NCBI GenBank assembly: GCA_947501555.1
Contig: CANMWG010000001.1
Coordinates: forward strand, 2,232,001 to 2,296,000
DNA length: 64,000 bases
Reading direction: 5' to 3'
DNA from: an uncultured Paracoccaceae bacterium
Lineage (GTDB): Bacteria > Pseudomonadota > Alphaproteobacteria > Rhodobacterales > Rhodobacteraceae
Below, one piece after another: positions 1-8,003 of the stretch. The notes under the pieces are model-generated. The model saw only the letters and a list, made by a program, of their open reading frames with translations, was not told the DNA's origin and ran no database searches. Every line of letters starts with the position of its first letter. Position 1 is the first letter of the stretch. Made by a program: the position numbers and the translations under genes.

Positions 1-513
1 CTGAACACCTGTCCCGCCAACAGCCAAACCTTTGACACCGTAGCCCGCGTTCAACTCATCCCACAGAGCTTGCCCGCCGCCGAACTTTAACCAGGCGGCT
101 TGTTCAACAGAGGTCAGACCAAGTGGTACTGTCGTAAAGAAATTGAAACCACGGTGCTTGCCCTGAAAATAGTATTCAGCAGAGTGATACATCTCGATCT
201 CACCATTGCTGGCAGCGTCATGCACACCCAACGGGGGAACCAGCGAACCGGCCCAATAAATCTCAACGTTCAAGCGCCCGTTGGAGCCTGTGTTAATCGC
301 CTCGGCTACCCGTGCGGCGCTGTCGGCAAGACCGCCCAGACCTTCAGGCCAAGATGTGGCCATGCGGATCGTTTGCGGCGCACCCTGCGCAATTGCAGGA
401 GAAGCAAGCGCCGCAGCACCCGTCAGTGCTGCACCACCACCCAGCAATGCGCGGCGGCGGGACATGGGTTTGATGTTTTTGGCCATCATGTTGTCTTTCG
501 GTTCATGTGTCAT
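1..513 (-). CDS. TRAP transporter solute-binding protein (DctP type), partial
   Basis: This is the N-terminal 171 residues of a periplasmic binding protein of a TRAP transporter; the C-terminal part lies beyond the left window edge. The protein starts MTHEPKDN and carries a twin-arginine signal (SRRRALLGG, then a hydrophobic run ending AIAQ), so Tat export is likely. After the signal, the motif IRMATSWPEG and the segment VEIYWAGSLVPP are typical of DctP-family proteins that bind organic or keto acids. The ATG overlaps the stop of the upstream gene in an ATGA junction, so the two genes are probably translated together. The actual substrate cannot be read from the sequence, and the DctQM membrane subunits are not in view. 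Confidence 0.88.
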   Translation of the reverse strand, partial: MTHEPKDNMMAKNIKPMSRRRALLGGGAALTGAAALASPAIAQGAPQTIRMATSWPEGLGGLADSAARVAEAINTGSNGRLNVEIYWAGSLVPPLGVHDAASNGEIEMYHSAEYYFQGKHRGFNFFTTVPLGLTSVEQAAWLKFGGGQALWDELNAGYGVKGLAVGGTGVQ

Positions 514-1544
514 TGTGAAAGCGCCCCCTTACGGCCCAGGAAGAACGCGGTTTCACCAATCTCACTCCAACCGGCGACATCGCCGATAAAGTAAAGATAG
601 GCATCGCCCACATCCGCGCCCAAATCACCGGATTCGATGATTTCAAGCATTGTCGTATTCGAGGCCGAGATTTGAGCGTCCCAGATATCTTTAGGCATCT
701 GATGGGATGTCACATCGTTGCCGGCAGCCTCCAAGGCCAGAATGCTGTCATGCATTGCTTTGGCGCGGCTGACGCCATGCTCTGCTTTGACACAGTTCTC
801 CAGAAGGGATTGGTCAGCTACAGATAGACCCTCCCACGTGCCCAGATTGAAGCCGACCGACAAGGCAGAGGCAGGACGACCCGCATTTGGCGTTGTCATA
901 TGCGGGAATGCGTCCAGCAGACCAGCCTCAGCCATCTGTGCGATATTCAGCCCCTCAAAAGCATCCAACCCTGCGATATCCGCAGCATCTGCCCGAATGT
1001 CTGTAACATCCGATGCACCCATAGCGCGCATGACATTGACACCCAAACCAATGGAACCAACGCGCGCGCCGGTTAGATCAGCCGCCGAGGAAAGTGGGGC
1101 CTTTGACCAGATAGGCATCGGGCCATCGTCACCTGCCATGAAGGATTTGACGCCATATTCTTCGCCAAGGATGTCCCACATAAAACGACCATCTGCGACG
1201 ATGATCCATGATTCAAGCTCGCTTGGGCTCATGCCGCCAGGCATAGATGAAAAGATGCCGAAGGCAGCGTTTGTTTCGATAAAGGCCTCTTCTGCGGACA
1301 GATACATGTCAGCCCCGCCAGACGACACAGTGGACAAAAAGCCCGCAGCATCAACGGTTGAAGCGGTTTCTACGTTGATCTGGATCGTGCCGCCAGAGGT
1401 ACGGGCGACGCGGTCAGCCAAGGCCTGTGCAGCAGCTGGTCGGTCAGTGACAAGAGACAAAGCCGTGGCGCTTTGCGCCTTGGCCGTTGTCCCTGCGACC
1501 ACCATGGCACCTACCCCGGTGCCGAGTAACGTTCTGCGTTTCAT
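510..1544 (-). CDS. TRAP-like periplasmic solute-binding protein
   Basis: A second, divergent DctP-like binding protein of about 344 residues directly upstream of the partial one. I place the start at the ATG at 1544 (MKRRTLLG), because an AAGGA Shine-Dalgarno lies ten bases upstream and a Tat-like signal follows (KRRTLLGTGVGAMVVAG, ending AKAQ). A longer reading upstream would bury the signal. The core shows the family layout: N-terminal alpha/beta lobe, WSKAPLSSAADLTGARVG at the hinge, and a C-terminal helical part ending in AFFLGRKG. Two different binding proteins in tandem suggest either two substrates for one transporter or a binding protein plus a sensor. Confidence 0.8.
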   Translation of the reverse strand: MKRRTLLGTGVGAMVVAGTTAKAQSATALSLVTDRPAAAQALADRVARTSGGTIQINVETASTVDAAGFLSTVSSGGADMYLSAEEAFIETNAAFGIFSSMPGGMSPSELESWIIVADGRFMWDILGEEYGVKSFMAGDDGPMPIWSKAPLSSAADLTGARVGSIGLGVNVMRAMGASDVTDIRADAADIAGLDAFEGLNIAQMAEAGLLDAFPHMTTPNAGRPASALSVGFNLGTWEGLSVADQSLLENCVKAEHGVSRAKAMHDSILALEAAGNDVTSHQMPKDIWDAQISASNTTMLEIIESGDLGADVGDAYLYFIGDVAGWSEIGETAFFLGRKGALSQ

Positions 1545-1633
1545 GTTCAAGTGTTCCTTCACTTGTGGTCCGGGAATGGTGCATCCATCGCACCGGACCT
1601 TATTCAAATTTGTGACGCTTTTGCGCTGATGGC

Positions 1634-3190
1634 TTAGCGCAGCCAGATTTCAACACGGCGGTTACTCTCACGGCCATCTGCGGTCTCGTTACAACCAACA
1701 GGAGCAAGTGGTCCATAGGATGAAACAGCCAAGCGACCAGCAAGCACATCCCCGCCCACGGCACCAACAAGGGCATCACGCACAGAGGTGGCACGCAGCA
1801 AAGCAAGTCGTTCATTCAAGTCGAAACGACCCACGTTATCGGTGAAACCAATCACAAGAACATCTCGGTTTCGGGCCTCTGCGCTGTTCAGGAAAGAGAC
1901 CATGCGCTGGACATCTTCCAATGATTTGTTGTCCAGCTGCGAAGACCCCGAGGTAAAGCGGAAGGTTGTCGACAACCGGTCCGCCGTCGCCAGATCACGC
2001 GAGAAGTTTTGGACAAGACCCAAGGTCCCTCCGGTATTCGCGGACAGGATAGCAGAGGTCATCCGTGTGCCTTGCAAGCTGATGGGCTGGCTGACAACAG
2101 TTTGGTCAACGTAACCTGCCTCTTTGATCACTGGCTGTGCCTCAACCGATGTCAGGAATTCGAGAAAGTCATTCCCGGTCGATGACTGCGTGCCATCACC
2201 AGAGTAGGCAAAGACACGACGGCTCAGCGGGTATTCTTCCGCCTTGATCGCAAAGTCTGTTGCATACGCAAGCGGACCACATGTTTGACGAATAGGCAGC
2301 ACCTCGGCGACACCACTTTCGGCCAGTGAGGTTATGGTGATCGCATTCGGGTTTTGAGCAACGACCGCCGCTGCTTGGCTTTCGCTTTCGGAACGTGTCG
2401 CAGAGCGACGCAAACGGACCCGGTTTGGATCAAGAACCAACTCGCTAAAGGCTTCATCAAGCGATGACCCTTCAGCAGGCAAAAGCATCTCAATTGGGGC
2501 ATCATCACCGCCCAGTTCCAACCAGTTGCTGATCCGACCAGAGGAGATCAGGGCCAGCTCTTCAAGCGAGATCGAACGGACAGGGTTGCTGGGATGCACA
2601 ATCGGCACAATCGCATCCAATGCGATAATGCGTTCGCGGCTCAAGTCGCGCAGGTCTGTGCCACCTGATGCAACGGCGCCTTCCGCGATTGCCGCGGAAA
2701 CAGGGTTCTTGGTGATTGTCAGATCAACCTGATTGGTGATCAATTGCGCAAAGCTCGCATCCGTTGGCTGAACAGCTACATCAACCTGGCCTGCGCTTGT
2801 GTTGTTTTGGAAATCTTGCAAATCAATGCGGGCCACAACACCGTTCGCATCCGGGGCCGAAAGGCCGGTCAGATCGCGAGATGTCGCATATCCGTTTACG
2901 ATCGCTTGCAAAAGACTGGCTGTCTTGGGCTCATTGACCGCGACGGCAAGTTCCAGATTTGTGGTCAAGATCGGGCATGCTTCACCCACACAATCAGTCG
3001 CCGTGCGCGAAAGACGCAGCCGGCCAATATCGGTGTCCAGCACATAAACTTCGTCATCAAACGAAACCAGTTCCCCACTGATCGAAACAGCGTTGTCTTT
3101 ACTTGAAACCGTAACTTGTTGCGCTTGTGCGACAATCGGCGTGACCATCAGACAGGCAGCCAAACCAAGCTTCTTTCGGAGTATATTCAT
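1634..3190 (-). CDS. PstS-like phosphate-binding domain fused to OmpA C-terminal domain
   Basis: A 518-residue exported protein: a Sec signal at residues 1-23 (ends AQAQ), a PstS-like type 2 periplasmic binding domain at about 110-375 (the PIVHPSNPV stretch and the SGRISNWLELGG stretch are characteristic), and an OmpA-like peptidoglycan-binding domain at about 400-518. The latter has FTSGSSQLD, IGFTDNVG and the closing SNRRVEIWLR. Such fusions are known in proteobacteria and presumably hold a ligand-binding module against the cell wall. It ends 90 bp before the TRAP genes in the same direction. Phosphate as ligand is an inference from the domain only; a role in envelope stress or adhesion is equally possible. 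Confidence 0.82.
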   Translation of the reverse strand: MNILRKKLGLAACLMVTPIVAQAQQVTVSSKDNAVSISGELVSFDDEVYVLDTDIGRLRLSRTATDCVGEACPILTTNLELAVAVNEPKTASLLQAIVNGYATSRDLTGLSAPDANGVVARIDLQDFQNNTSAGQVDVAVQPTDASFAQLITNQVDLTITKNPVSAAIAEGAVASGGTDLRDLSRERIIALDAIVPIVHPSNPVRSISLEELALISSGRISNWLELGGDDAPIEMLLPAEGSSLDEAFSELVLDPNRVRLRRSATRSESESQAAAVVAQNPNAITITSLAESGVAEVLPIRQTCGPLAYATDFAIKAEEYPLSRRVFAYSGDGTQSSTGNDFLEFLTSVEAQPVIKEAGYVDQTVVSQPISLQGTRMTSAILSANTGGTLGLVQNFSRDLATADRLSTTFRFTSGSSQLDNKSLEDVQRMVSFLNSAEARNRDVLVIGFTDNVGRFDLNERLALLRATSVRDALVGAVGGDVLAGRLAVSSYGPLAPVGCNETADGRESNRRVEIWLR

Positions 3191-3506
3191 TTTCTAAAGC
3201 CTCAAAATGATTGTCGGCACCCCTCCCCAGAGCTGCCGTTCACATAAGGCAGGTCGTTAAACGGGTATTTTGGCAAAAAGATGATCCAATTGCGTCCAAC
3301 GCGCAGATTGTTTCCAGTTTAAGGAAAACCCGGTGCAACCATAGGATAAAGGTATTGGGTGATAAGGTTATTGTTGCAAAGGCTTTTGCGACCCTTTCAA
3401 GGCAAAGAGACAGGTCAAAAAAGGCAACCCAAAGGTGGTATAGTCGCGTAACATTGACCCCAAGGCTGACCTCGTTCAAACCACAACCATGTTGAAGGAG
3501 TAGCAG
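3191..3506. other. Divergent intergenic region
   Basis: This 316-bp gap separates the divergently transcribed PstS/OmpA fusion and the cytidylyltransferase gene, so it should carry both promoters. The only clear element is the GAAGGAG Shine-Dalgarno about eight bases before the ATG at 3507. I see no convincing coding frame or strong palindrome here. Confidence 0.5.
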
Positions 3507-4223
3507 ATGATCATCGGACATATAGGCGCGCGTGCAGGCAGCAAAGGTGTGCCAAACAAGAATTTTCGGATGCTGCATGGGAAACCTTTGATCGACTGGT
3601 CTTTGGATCAGCTCTTTGACACAGACCGTGTAGATCAGGTCGTTGTGTCAACTGATAGCGAAGAGATGTACGCACATGCGGTAGCCCGTGGCTGTCTGGA
3701 TATCGGTCTGCGTCCGGCCGCTCTGGCGACAGACACGGCGGCCAAATGGGACGTCTGGCAACACGCATTGGACGAGGTCGAAAAACAAACCGGACCGGCG
3801 AGCGCCTTTCTGGACCTTGATTGCACCTCACCGCTGCGGCTGCCCGAAGATATCGAAGCAGGGCTTGATCTGTTCGCGGCAGAGTCCCCTGACATGGTGA
3901 TGTCGTGCTGCGAAAGCCGTAAAAATCCCTATTTCAACATGTTGGAAACGGACGCAAACGGGGCGCTGCAGGTGTCCAAACCGTTACCGCATGGGGTTGT
4001 GGCCCGGCAGCAGGCACCAATGGTCTATGACCATGTAGGCTTGGTCTATGTGGTCAAGCCTGCCTATCTGCGACAGGCATCACGGTTGTTCGAAGGACAT
4101 GTGATCCCCTTGATGGTCCCCAATGAACGCGGGCTTGATGTGGACAGTCCCTTCGATTGGGAGGTGATCGACTTCCTGCTTGGTCAGCAAATCGAACAAG
4201 GGCTGCGTGCGCCTGCCCGGTAG
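3507..4223 (+). CDS. Acylneuraminate cytidylyltransferase family protein
   Basis: A 238-residue NeuA-type nucleotidyltransferase that would activate a nine-carbon acid sugar as its CMP derivative. The N-terminal nucleotide-binding motif is present (IGARAGSKGVPNKNFR, residues 6-21), followed by GKPLIDWSLDQ and VVVSTDSEE; the metal-binding region is around FLDLDCTSPLR. The SD GAAGGAG supports this start. It lies in the same neighbourhood as a NeuB-type synthase (5103) and a family-25 glycosyltransferase (6127), which together suggest a sialic, legionaminic or pseudaminic acid decorating the LPS or capsule. The exact sugar cannot be told, and the epimerase/aminotransferase genes needed upstream in the pathway are not in this window. 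Confidence 0.88.
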   Translation: MIIGHIGARAGSKGVPNKNFRMLHGKPLIDWSLDQLFDTDRVDQVVVSTDSEEMYAHAVARGCLDIGLRPAALATDTAAKWDVWQHALDEVEKQTGPASAFLDLDCTSPLRLPEDIEAGLDLFAAESPDMVMSCCESRKNPYFNMLETDANGALQVSKPLPHGVVARQQAPMVYDHVGLVYVVKPAYLRQASRLFEGHVIPLMVPNERGLDVDSPFDWEVIDFLLGQQIEQGLRAPAR

Positions 4224-4258
4224 ATCAAATTTCTAGAAATTTGATCGCCCCCCCCCCC
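4223..4258. repeat. 24-bp perfect palindrome followed by an 11-base poly-C tract
   Basis: A perfect self-complementary sequence occupies 4223-4246 (half-site GATCAAATTTCT) immediately after the cytidylyltransferase stop. It is followed by one G and then eleven consecutive C residues (4248-4258). It sits between the convergent ends of the cytidylyltransferase and the phosphatase gene, so it may act as a transcript-end hairpin. The poly-C run is in no reading frame that I recognise. Confidence 0.7.
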
Positions 4259-4264
4259 AATAAC

Positions 4265-4972
4265 CTAACGCCATCCCTGCCAGGGTTTCAGGGCCGCTTG
4301 CTTTTCTTTGAAGCTGGCGGTCAACGCATCCTGATCGTATTCGGTCAGAATCCAGCGCTCAATCGAGATCGAGCTTTCCGCCGCACGTGCTGCGTAAACA
4401 TCCAGAAAATGATCCAGAATACCCGTCCTGGTCCGCCGGATATGAAGATAGCGAAAGCTCAGCTGCTTGCGGGCTTCTTCCAGCGATGCATCTTCATAGA
4501 GCATCAAATACAGTGCCGCCGCCAGCCCGGTCCGATCTGCACCTGACTTGCAATGCATCAAGAACGGCCGTTCAATCGTCGCAAACGAATCCAGCAACCG
4601 ACGCAGCTCGCGCTTTTTGGGGGCACGCCTGGCGGCCATCTGGTTATCGACCAACGTCAATCCAAGAGCGGCACAGCTTTCCACTTCAAACAGATAATGC
4701 GGCTGCTGGGCCGTCCCGCGGAGGTTCAGGATTGTTTTGATGCCCATCGCGCCATAGGCGGTAAAGCGTTTGTGGTTGGGATGATTTGACCGATAAACCC
4801 CCGGTGCCACCTGATCAAAGTTGTGCCACAGGATGCGCAACACGCCATGATCCAGCCAGTTGAAGTGCCACATCGACCGCTTACGTTCTTTTGGATCAGT
4901 AATATCCTGACCAAAGGATTTGCGCAGCGCGCGTTCCTTACGATCCAGGGTTCTCATTAACTTGCGGAGCAT
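4265..4972 (-). CDS. Tyrosine/dual-specificity protein phosphatase family protein
   Basis: A cytoplasmic phosphatase-fold protein of about 235 residues. The catalytic P-loop HCKSGADRTG fits the Cys-x5-Arg signature of cysteine-dependent phosphatases, and GVYRSNHPN plus KTILNLRG near the N-terminal side match the bacterial family related to DSP/Siw14 enzymes. The frame is open up to 5029; I favour the ATG at 4972 (MLRKLMRTL) because relatives begin a few residues before the ERxLRKSFG stretch, but no strong Shine-Dalgarno decides between 5029, 4972 and 4954. It is transcribed divergently from the NeuB-type gene and convergently to the cytidylyltransferase, so it splits the sugar locus. It could act on envelope polysaccharide regulators; that is a guess from context. 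Confidence 0.8.
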   Translation of the reverse strand: MLRKLMRTLDRKERALRKSFGQDITDPKERKRSMWHFNWLDHGVLRILWHNFDQVAPGVYRSNHPNHKRFTAYGAMGIKTILNLRGTAQQPHYLFEVESCAALGLTLVDNQMAARRAPKKRELRRLLDSFATIERPFLMHCKSGADRTGLAAALYLMLYEDASLEEARKQLSFRYLHIRRTRTGILDHFLDVYAARAAESSISIERWILTEYDQDALTASFKEKQAALKPWQGWR

Positions 4973-5102
4973 CTGCGACCATTGACTGTTGCCTGCGCCC
5001 CACTTGCAGCAATCGCCCGGACTTTGCAATGCCGTAGCCTGATTGCCTGCACGCTACAAACGCCATAGAACCATCATAACTAGCGCCCCAAGGAGCAAAA
5101 AG

Positions 5103-6134
5103 ATGGACATCGCAGGACGTAAAATCGGACCAGAGCATCCTCCCCTTGTGATTGCCGAGATCGGAATTAACCACGGCGGCGATCTGGCCGTGGCCAAGGA
5201 AATGGTGCGCCTCGCCGCCGGGGCGGGTTGCGAGATGATCAAGCACCAGACCCACATCATCACCGATGAAATGACCGAGGAAGCCAAGCAAATCTTCCCA
5301 CCCAACGCGGACGTTTCGATCTGGGACGTGATGGAAGCCTGCGCGCTGTCACTGGAAGACGAGGCCGAGCTAAAGCGCTACACCGAAAGCCTCGGGATCA
5401 TTTGGATCTCGACCCCCTTCAGCCGGGCCGCCGCAGATTTCCTGCAAGAATTGGACGTCCCCGCCTTCAAAATCGGATCGGGCGAAGCCGACAACCTGCC
5501 GCTGATCCGGCATATCGCGCGGATGGGCAAACCGGTGATCATGTCGACTGGTATGCAATGCATCGAAACGATCCGCGCTTCTGTCGCAATCCTTGATGAT
5601 GCCGGCATCGACTACGCGCTTTTGGAATGCACCAACCTCTACCCCTCACCACCAGAAATCGTCTCGCTGCAAGGCGTCAGCGACCTGAAAAAGGCCTTTC
5701 CAAATGCGGTCGTGGGTTTCTCAGACCACTCCATTGGTCCCGATATGGCACTGGCATCGGTCGCACTGGGCGCCTGCATTCTGGAACGGCATTACACTGA
5801 TACGCGCTACCGCAAGGGCCCAGACATCATCAACTCAATGGACCCGGCCGAACTACGGCACATCATCGACCGGTCCCTCGAAATCCACACCGCCCTGCAC
5901 AACCCCAAACAGCGCACCACCGCCGAAGAAAACGTCTACCGCTTCGCCCGCGCCTCTGTTGTGGCAGACAAGGACCTTGCTGCAGGCCACGTAATCACCG
6001 AGGCTGACATCTGGGCACGCCGCCCCGGGTCGGGTGAAATCGCGGGCTATGATTTTGACAAAGTCGTTGGACAAACTCTAAATCGCGCCGTCACCCACAA
6101 CACGCAACTCAAATGGAGCGATTTCGATGGCTGA
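5103..6134 (+). CDS. neuB: N-acetylneuraminate synthase family protein (NeuB/PseI type)
   Basis: A 343-residue enzyme condensing phosphoenolpyruvate with an N-acetyl-hexosamine derivative to make a nonulosonic acid. The TIM-barrel domain shows VIAEIGINHGGD, MIKHQTHI, FKIGSGEADN, MSTGMQ, LLECTNLYPSP, GFSDHSIG and the HYTDTRYRKGPD stretch; a C-terminal SAF (antifreeze-like) domain occupies about residues 285-343. The start at 5103 is chosen because AAGGAG lies just upstream; an in-frame start at 5043 has no such signal. The stop overlaps the next gene by 8 bp, so the two are co-translated. NeuB, NspC-like or legionaminate/pseudaminate synthase specificity cannot be separated by eye. Confidence 0.9.
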   Translation: MDIAGRKIGPEHPPLVIAEIGINHGGDLAVAKEMVRLAAGAGCEMIKHQTHIITDEMTEEAKQIFPPNADVSIWDVMEACALSLEDEAELKRYTESLGIIWISTPFSRAAADFLQELDVPAFKIGSGEADNLPLIRHIARMGKPVIMSTGMQCIETIRASVAILDDAGIDYALLECTNLYPSPPEIVSLQGVSDLKKAFPNAVVGFSDHSIGPDMALASVALGACILERHYTDTRYRKGPDIINSMDPAELRHIIDRSLEIHTALHNPKQRTTAEENVYRFARASVVADKDLAAGHVITEADIWARRPGSGEIAGYDFDKVVGQTLNRAVTHNTQLKWSDFDG

Positions 6135-6912
6135 GCGCCTGACGCGCAGTGACCTTGGCATCTGGCTCATCAATCTGGACAAAGATGCGGATCGGCTGGC
6201 AGGGATGCAAACCCAGCTGGACGCAATGGGGCTGTCTTACACGCGCTTTCCGGCAATCTATGGCAAAGACCACATTGATACCCTGTCGCAACGCGCCGAC
6301 GCAGGCGCCTATGCCCGCAACATGGGCAGCCCAATCCTGCCGGGAAAAATGGGGTGTTATGCCAGCCACATTGCCGTGTGGGAGACCTTTGTCGGGTCTG
6401 ATCATAAGGTTGCACTGATATTGGAAGACGATGTTGTCTTTCATGACGATTTTCTGGAAAGCCTCGATCTGGCCCTTGCGGGTGCGGCGCATTGGGACAC
6501 GGTTCGATTCAATTGCATCCGGGCAAAACTGCCTGTCAGTCAGGGCAAGCTCGGGCGGTATCACCTGAATGCCTACGTCGGGCCTTTTACCGGCAACGCA
6601 ACATATCTGATCAAGAAAGATGTTGCCAAGCGGTTGCTTCCCAACCTTTGGCCACAAACGCGCGCGTTCGATCACGAATTGAATCGGTTTTTCCTGCATG
6701 ATTTTCGGCAATGTGGGCTAGAGCCGTTTTCCAGCCACGTTGATGATGGAAACCTCAGCTCCATTACTGGCGTAGGTTTCGGTCTCGTCAATAAATTCAA
6801 AACTTATAAGCGCCTGCCGCATTATCGGCTGAAAGCGGCGAATTACTTTCGGCGGGCCGGATGGTTGGCCAAAAAAGGCCGGTTGCTGCCGTCTCGACGG
6901 ACGCTGACGTGA
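6127..6912 (+). CDS. Glycosyltransferase family 25 (LOS biosynthesis type)
   Basis: A 261-residue sugar transferase. It begins with the family-25 pattern IWLINLDKDADRLAGM, continues with GKMGCYASHIAVWE and the metal-binding ILEDDVVFHDDF, all typical of lipooligosaccharide galactosyl/glucosyltransferases such as LgtB/LpsA relatives. There is no signal peptide or membrane segment, so it works at the cytoplasmic face. Its ATG lies within the last codons of the NeuB-type gene (8-bp overlap), tying it to acid-sugar synthesis. The donor and acceptor sugars are unknown; the C-terminal part is basic, as is usual for enzymes that dock on membrane-bound acceptors. Confidence 0.87.
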   Translation: MAERLTRSDLGIWLINLDKDADRLAGMQTQLDAMGLSYTRFPAIYGKDHIDTLSQRADAGAYARNMGSPILPGKMGCYASHIAVWETFVGSDHKVALILEDDVVFHDDFLESLDLALAGAAHWDTVRFNCIRAKLPVSQGKLGRYHLNAYVGPFTGNATYLIKKDVAKRLLPNLWPQTRAFDHELNRFFLHDFRQCGLEPFSSHVDDGNLSSITGVGFGLVNKFKTYKRLPHYRLKAANYFRRAGWLAKKGRLLPSRRTLT

Positions 6913-7418
6913 AAAGTACCATCTTTACGCAAGCAAGCCTTACAGCGTCAAATTAGCCCTTTGGTGAGCGAGGCTTGCCCCCCTCAGACAGCGGTGAAAG
7001 ATCCCAAACTGCTGGGTTTCAAGAGGGCCTTTACACTACCGTGCGCATTGCTGATGCGACAATCACCGACCTACGTCATATCGATCACGTTCTGAAAGAT
7101 AACTCTGGCCGAACCTGCAAAAGCAAATACGGCAGCGTTCCAGATAGCCTTCTGGGTCGGACATGTTGGCGGTCCATATCACTGAGAACATAAAACCGCG
7201 CATCTTCAAACCACGCAACAGGCGGGATCTTGCGACCCTGAAACATTGACCTTCATGTGCAGAACTTTCGATACCGAACAGAGGCAGCTAAACGCAACGC
7301 GGTTAATTTTTAATCGAAAATCACAATTTCCGCCACAAAATTGACCATCACTTCACCCTGCAGCCCAGATCACACGCCACCCCCTCACCTTCATTTCCGT
7401 CTCTGTTAGCCCTGCCAC
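6913..7418. other. 506-bp intergenic region before nasT
   Basis: No credible gene is visible; a 72-codon open stretch at 6975-7193 lacks a ribosome site and resembles no protein I know. The last 120 bp are A/T-rich and then pyrimidine-rich and should contain the nasT promoter. A recognisable sigma-54 (GG-N10-GC) element or NtrC dyad is not evident by eye. Confidence 0.5.
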
Positions 7419-8003
7419 ATGGACTCAGCCCTGAAAATTCTCGTCGTCGAACCAGACACGACCCGCGCCCGCGACATCATTGATGCGCTCAAGGATGGGG
7501 GCTGGGCGAACGTGATGGTGGTCGGGGATATCTCGGCACTGGGGCGCAGCCTGACGCAGATCGACCCTGACATCGTGTTGATCGACATTGAACACCCGGA
7601 CAGAGATACGCTGGAACATGTCAGTCATGTTTCAGACGCGAAATCGCGGCCTGTGGCGATGTTCGTTGACCGGTCCGACGCAGACCTAACGCATGCGGCC
7701 ATTGGGGCGGGGCTCAGCGCATATGTCGTCGACGGGCTGCAAAAGAACCGGATCAAACCGGTGCTGGAAACAGCCATCGCGCGATTCAAGATGATGGAAC
7801 AAATGCGGTCGGAACTGGATGCGGCAAAACAGGCGCTGAACGACCGCAAGACCATCGACCGGGCCAAGGGCCTGCTGATGAATGCGCGCAAAATAACCGA
7901 AGAAGAATCCTACAACCTGCTGCGCAAAACCGCGATGGACCAAGGACGCAAGGTCATCGAGGTCGCACAGGCCTTGGTCACTGCGGCGGATCTCTTAGGA
8001 TGA
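7419..8003 (+). CDS. nasT: NasT-type ANTAR response regulator / antiterminator
   Basis: A 194-residue receiver-plus-ANTAR protein. The N-terminal pseudo-receiver runs from LKILVVEPD to about residue 120; after a short helix, the ANTAR RNA-binding domain (about 128-190) contains TIDRAKGLLMNARKITEEE, the core pattern of the family. In nitrate-assimilating proteobacteria NasT binds a two-hairpin leader RNA and prevents termination when released by NasS. The 4-bp ATGA overlap with nasS and the hairpin-terminator leader at 9224-9393 fit this mode exactly. No obvious Shine-Dalgarno precedes the ATG, so the start is the least certain part. Confidence 0.92.
   Translation: MDSALKILVVEPDTTRARDIIDALKDGGWANVMVVGDISALGRSLTQIDPDIVLIDIEHPDRDTLEHVSHVSDAKSRPVAMFVDRSDADLTHAAIGAGLSAYVVDGLQKNRIKPVLETAIARFKMMEQMRSELDAAKQALNDRKTIDRAKGLLMNARKITEEESYNLLRKTAMDQGRKVIEVAQALVTAADLLG

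Noticed and set aside
6975..7193. 72-codon frame before nasT
   Set aside because: No ribosome site and composition unlike coding DNA here.
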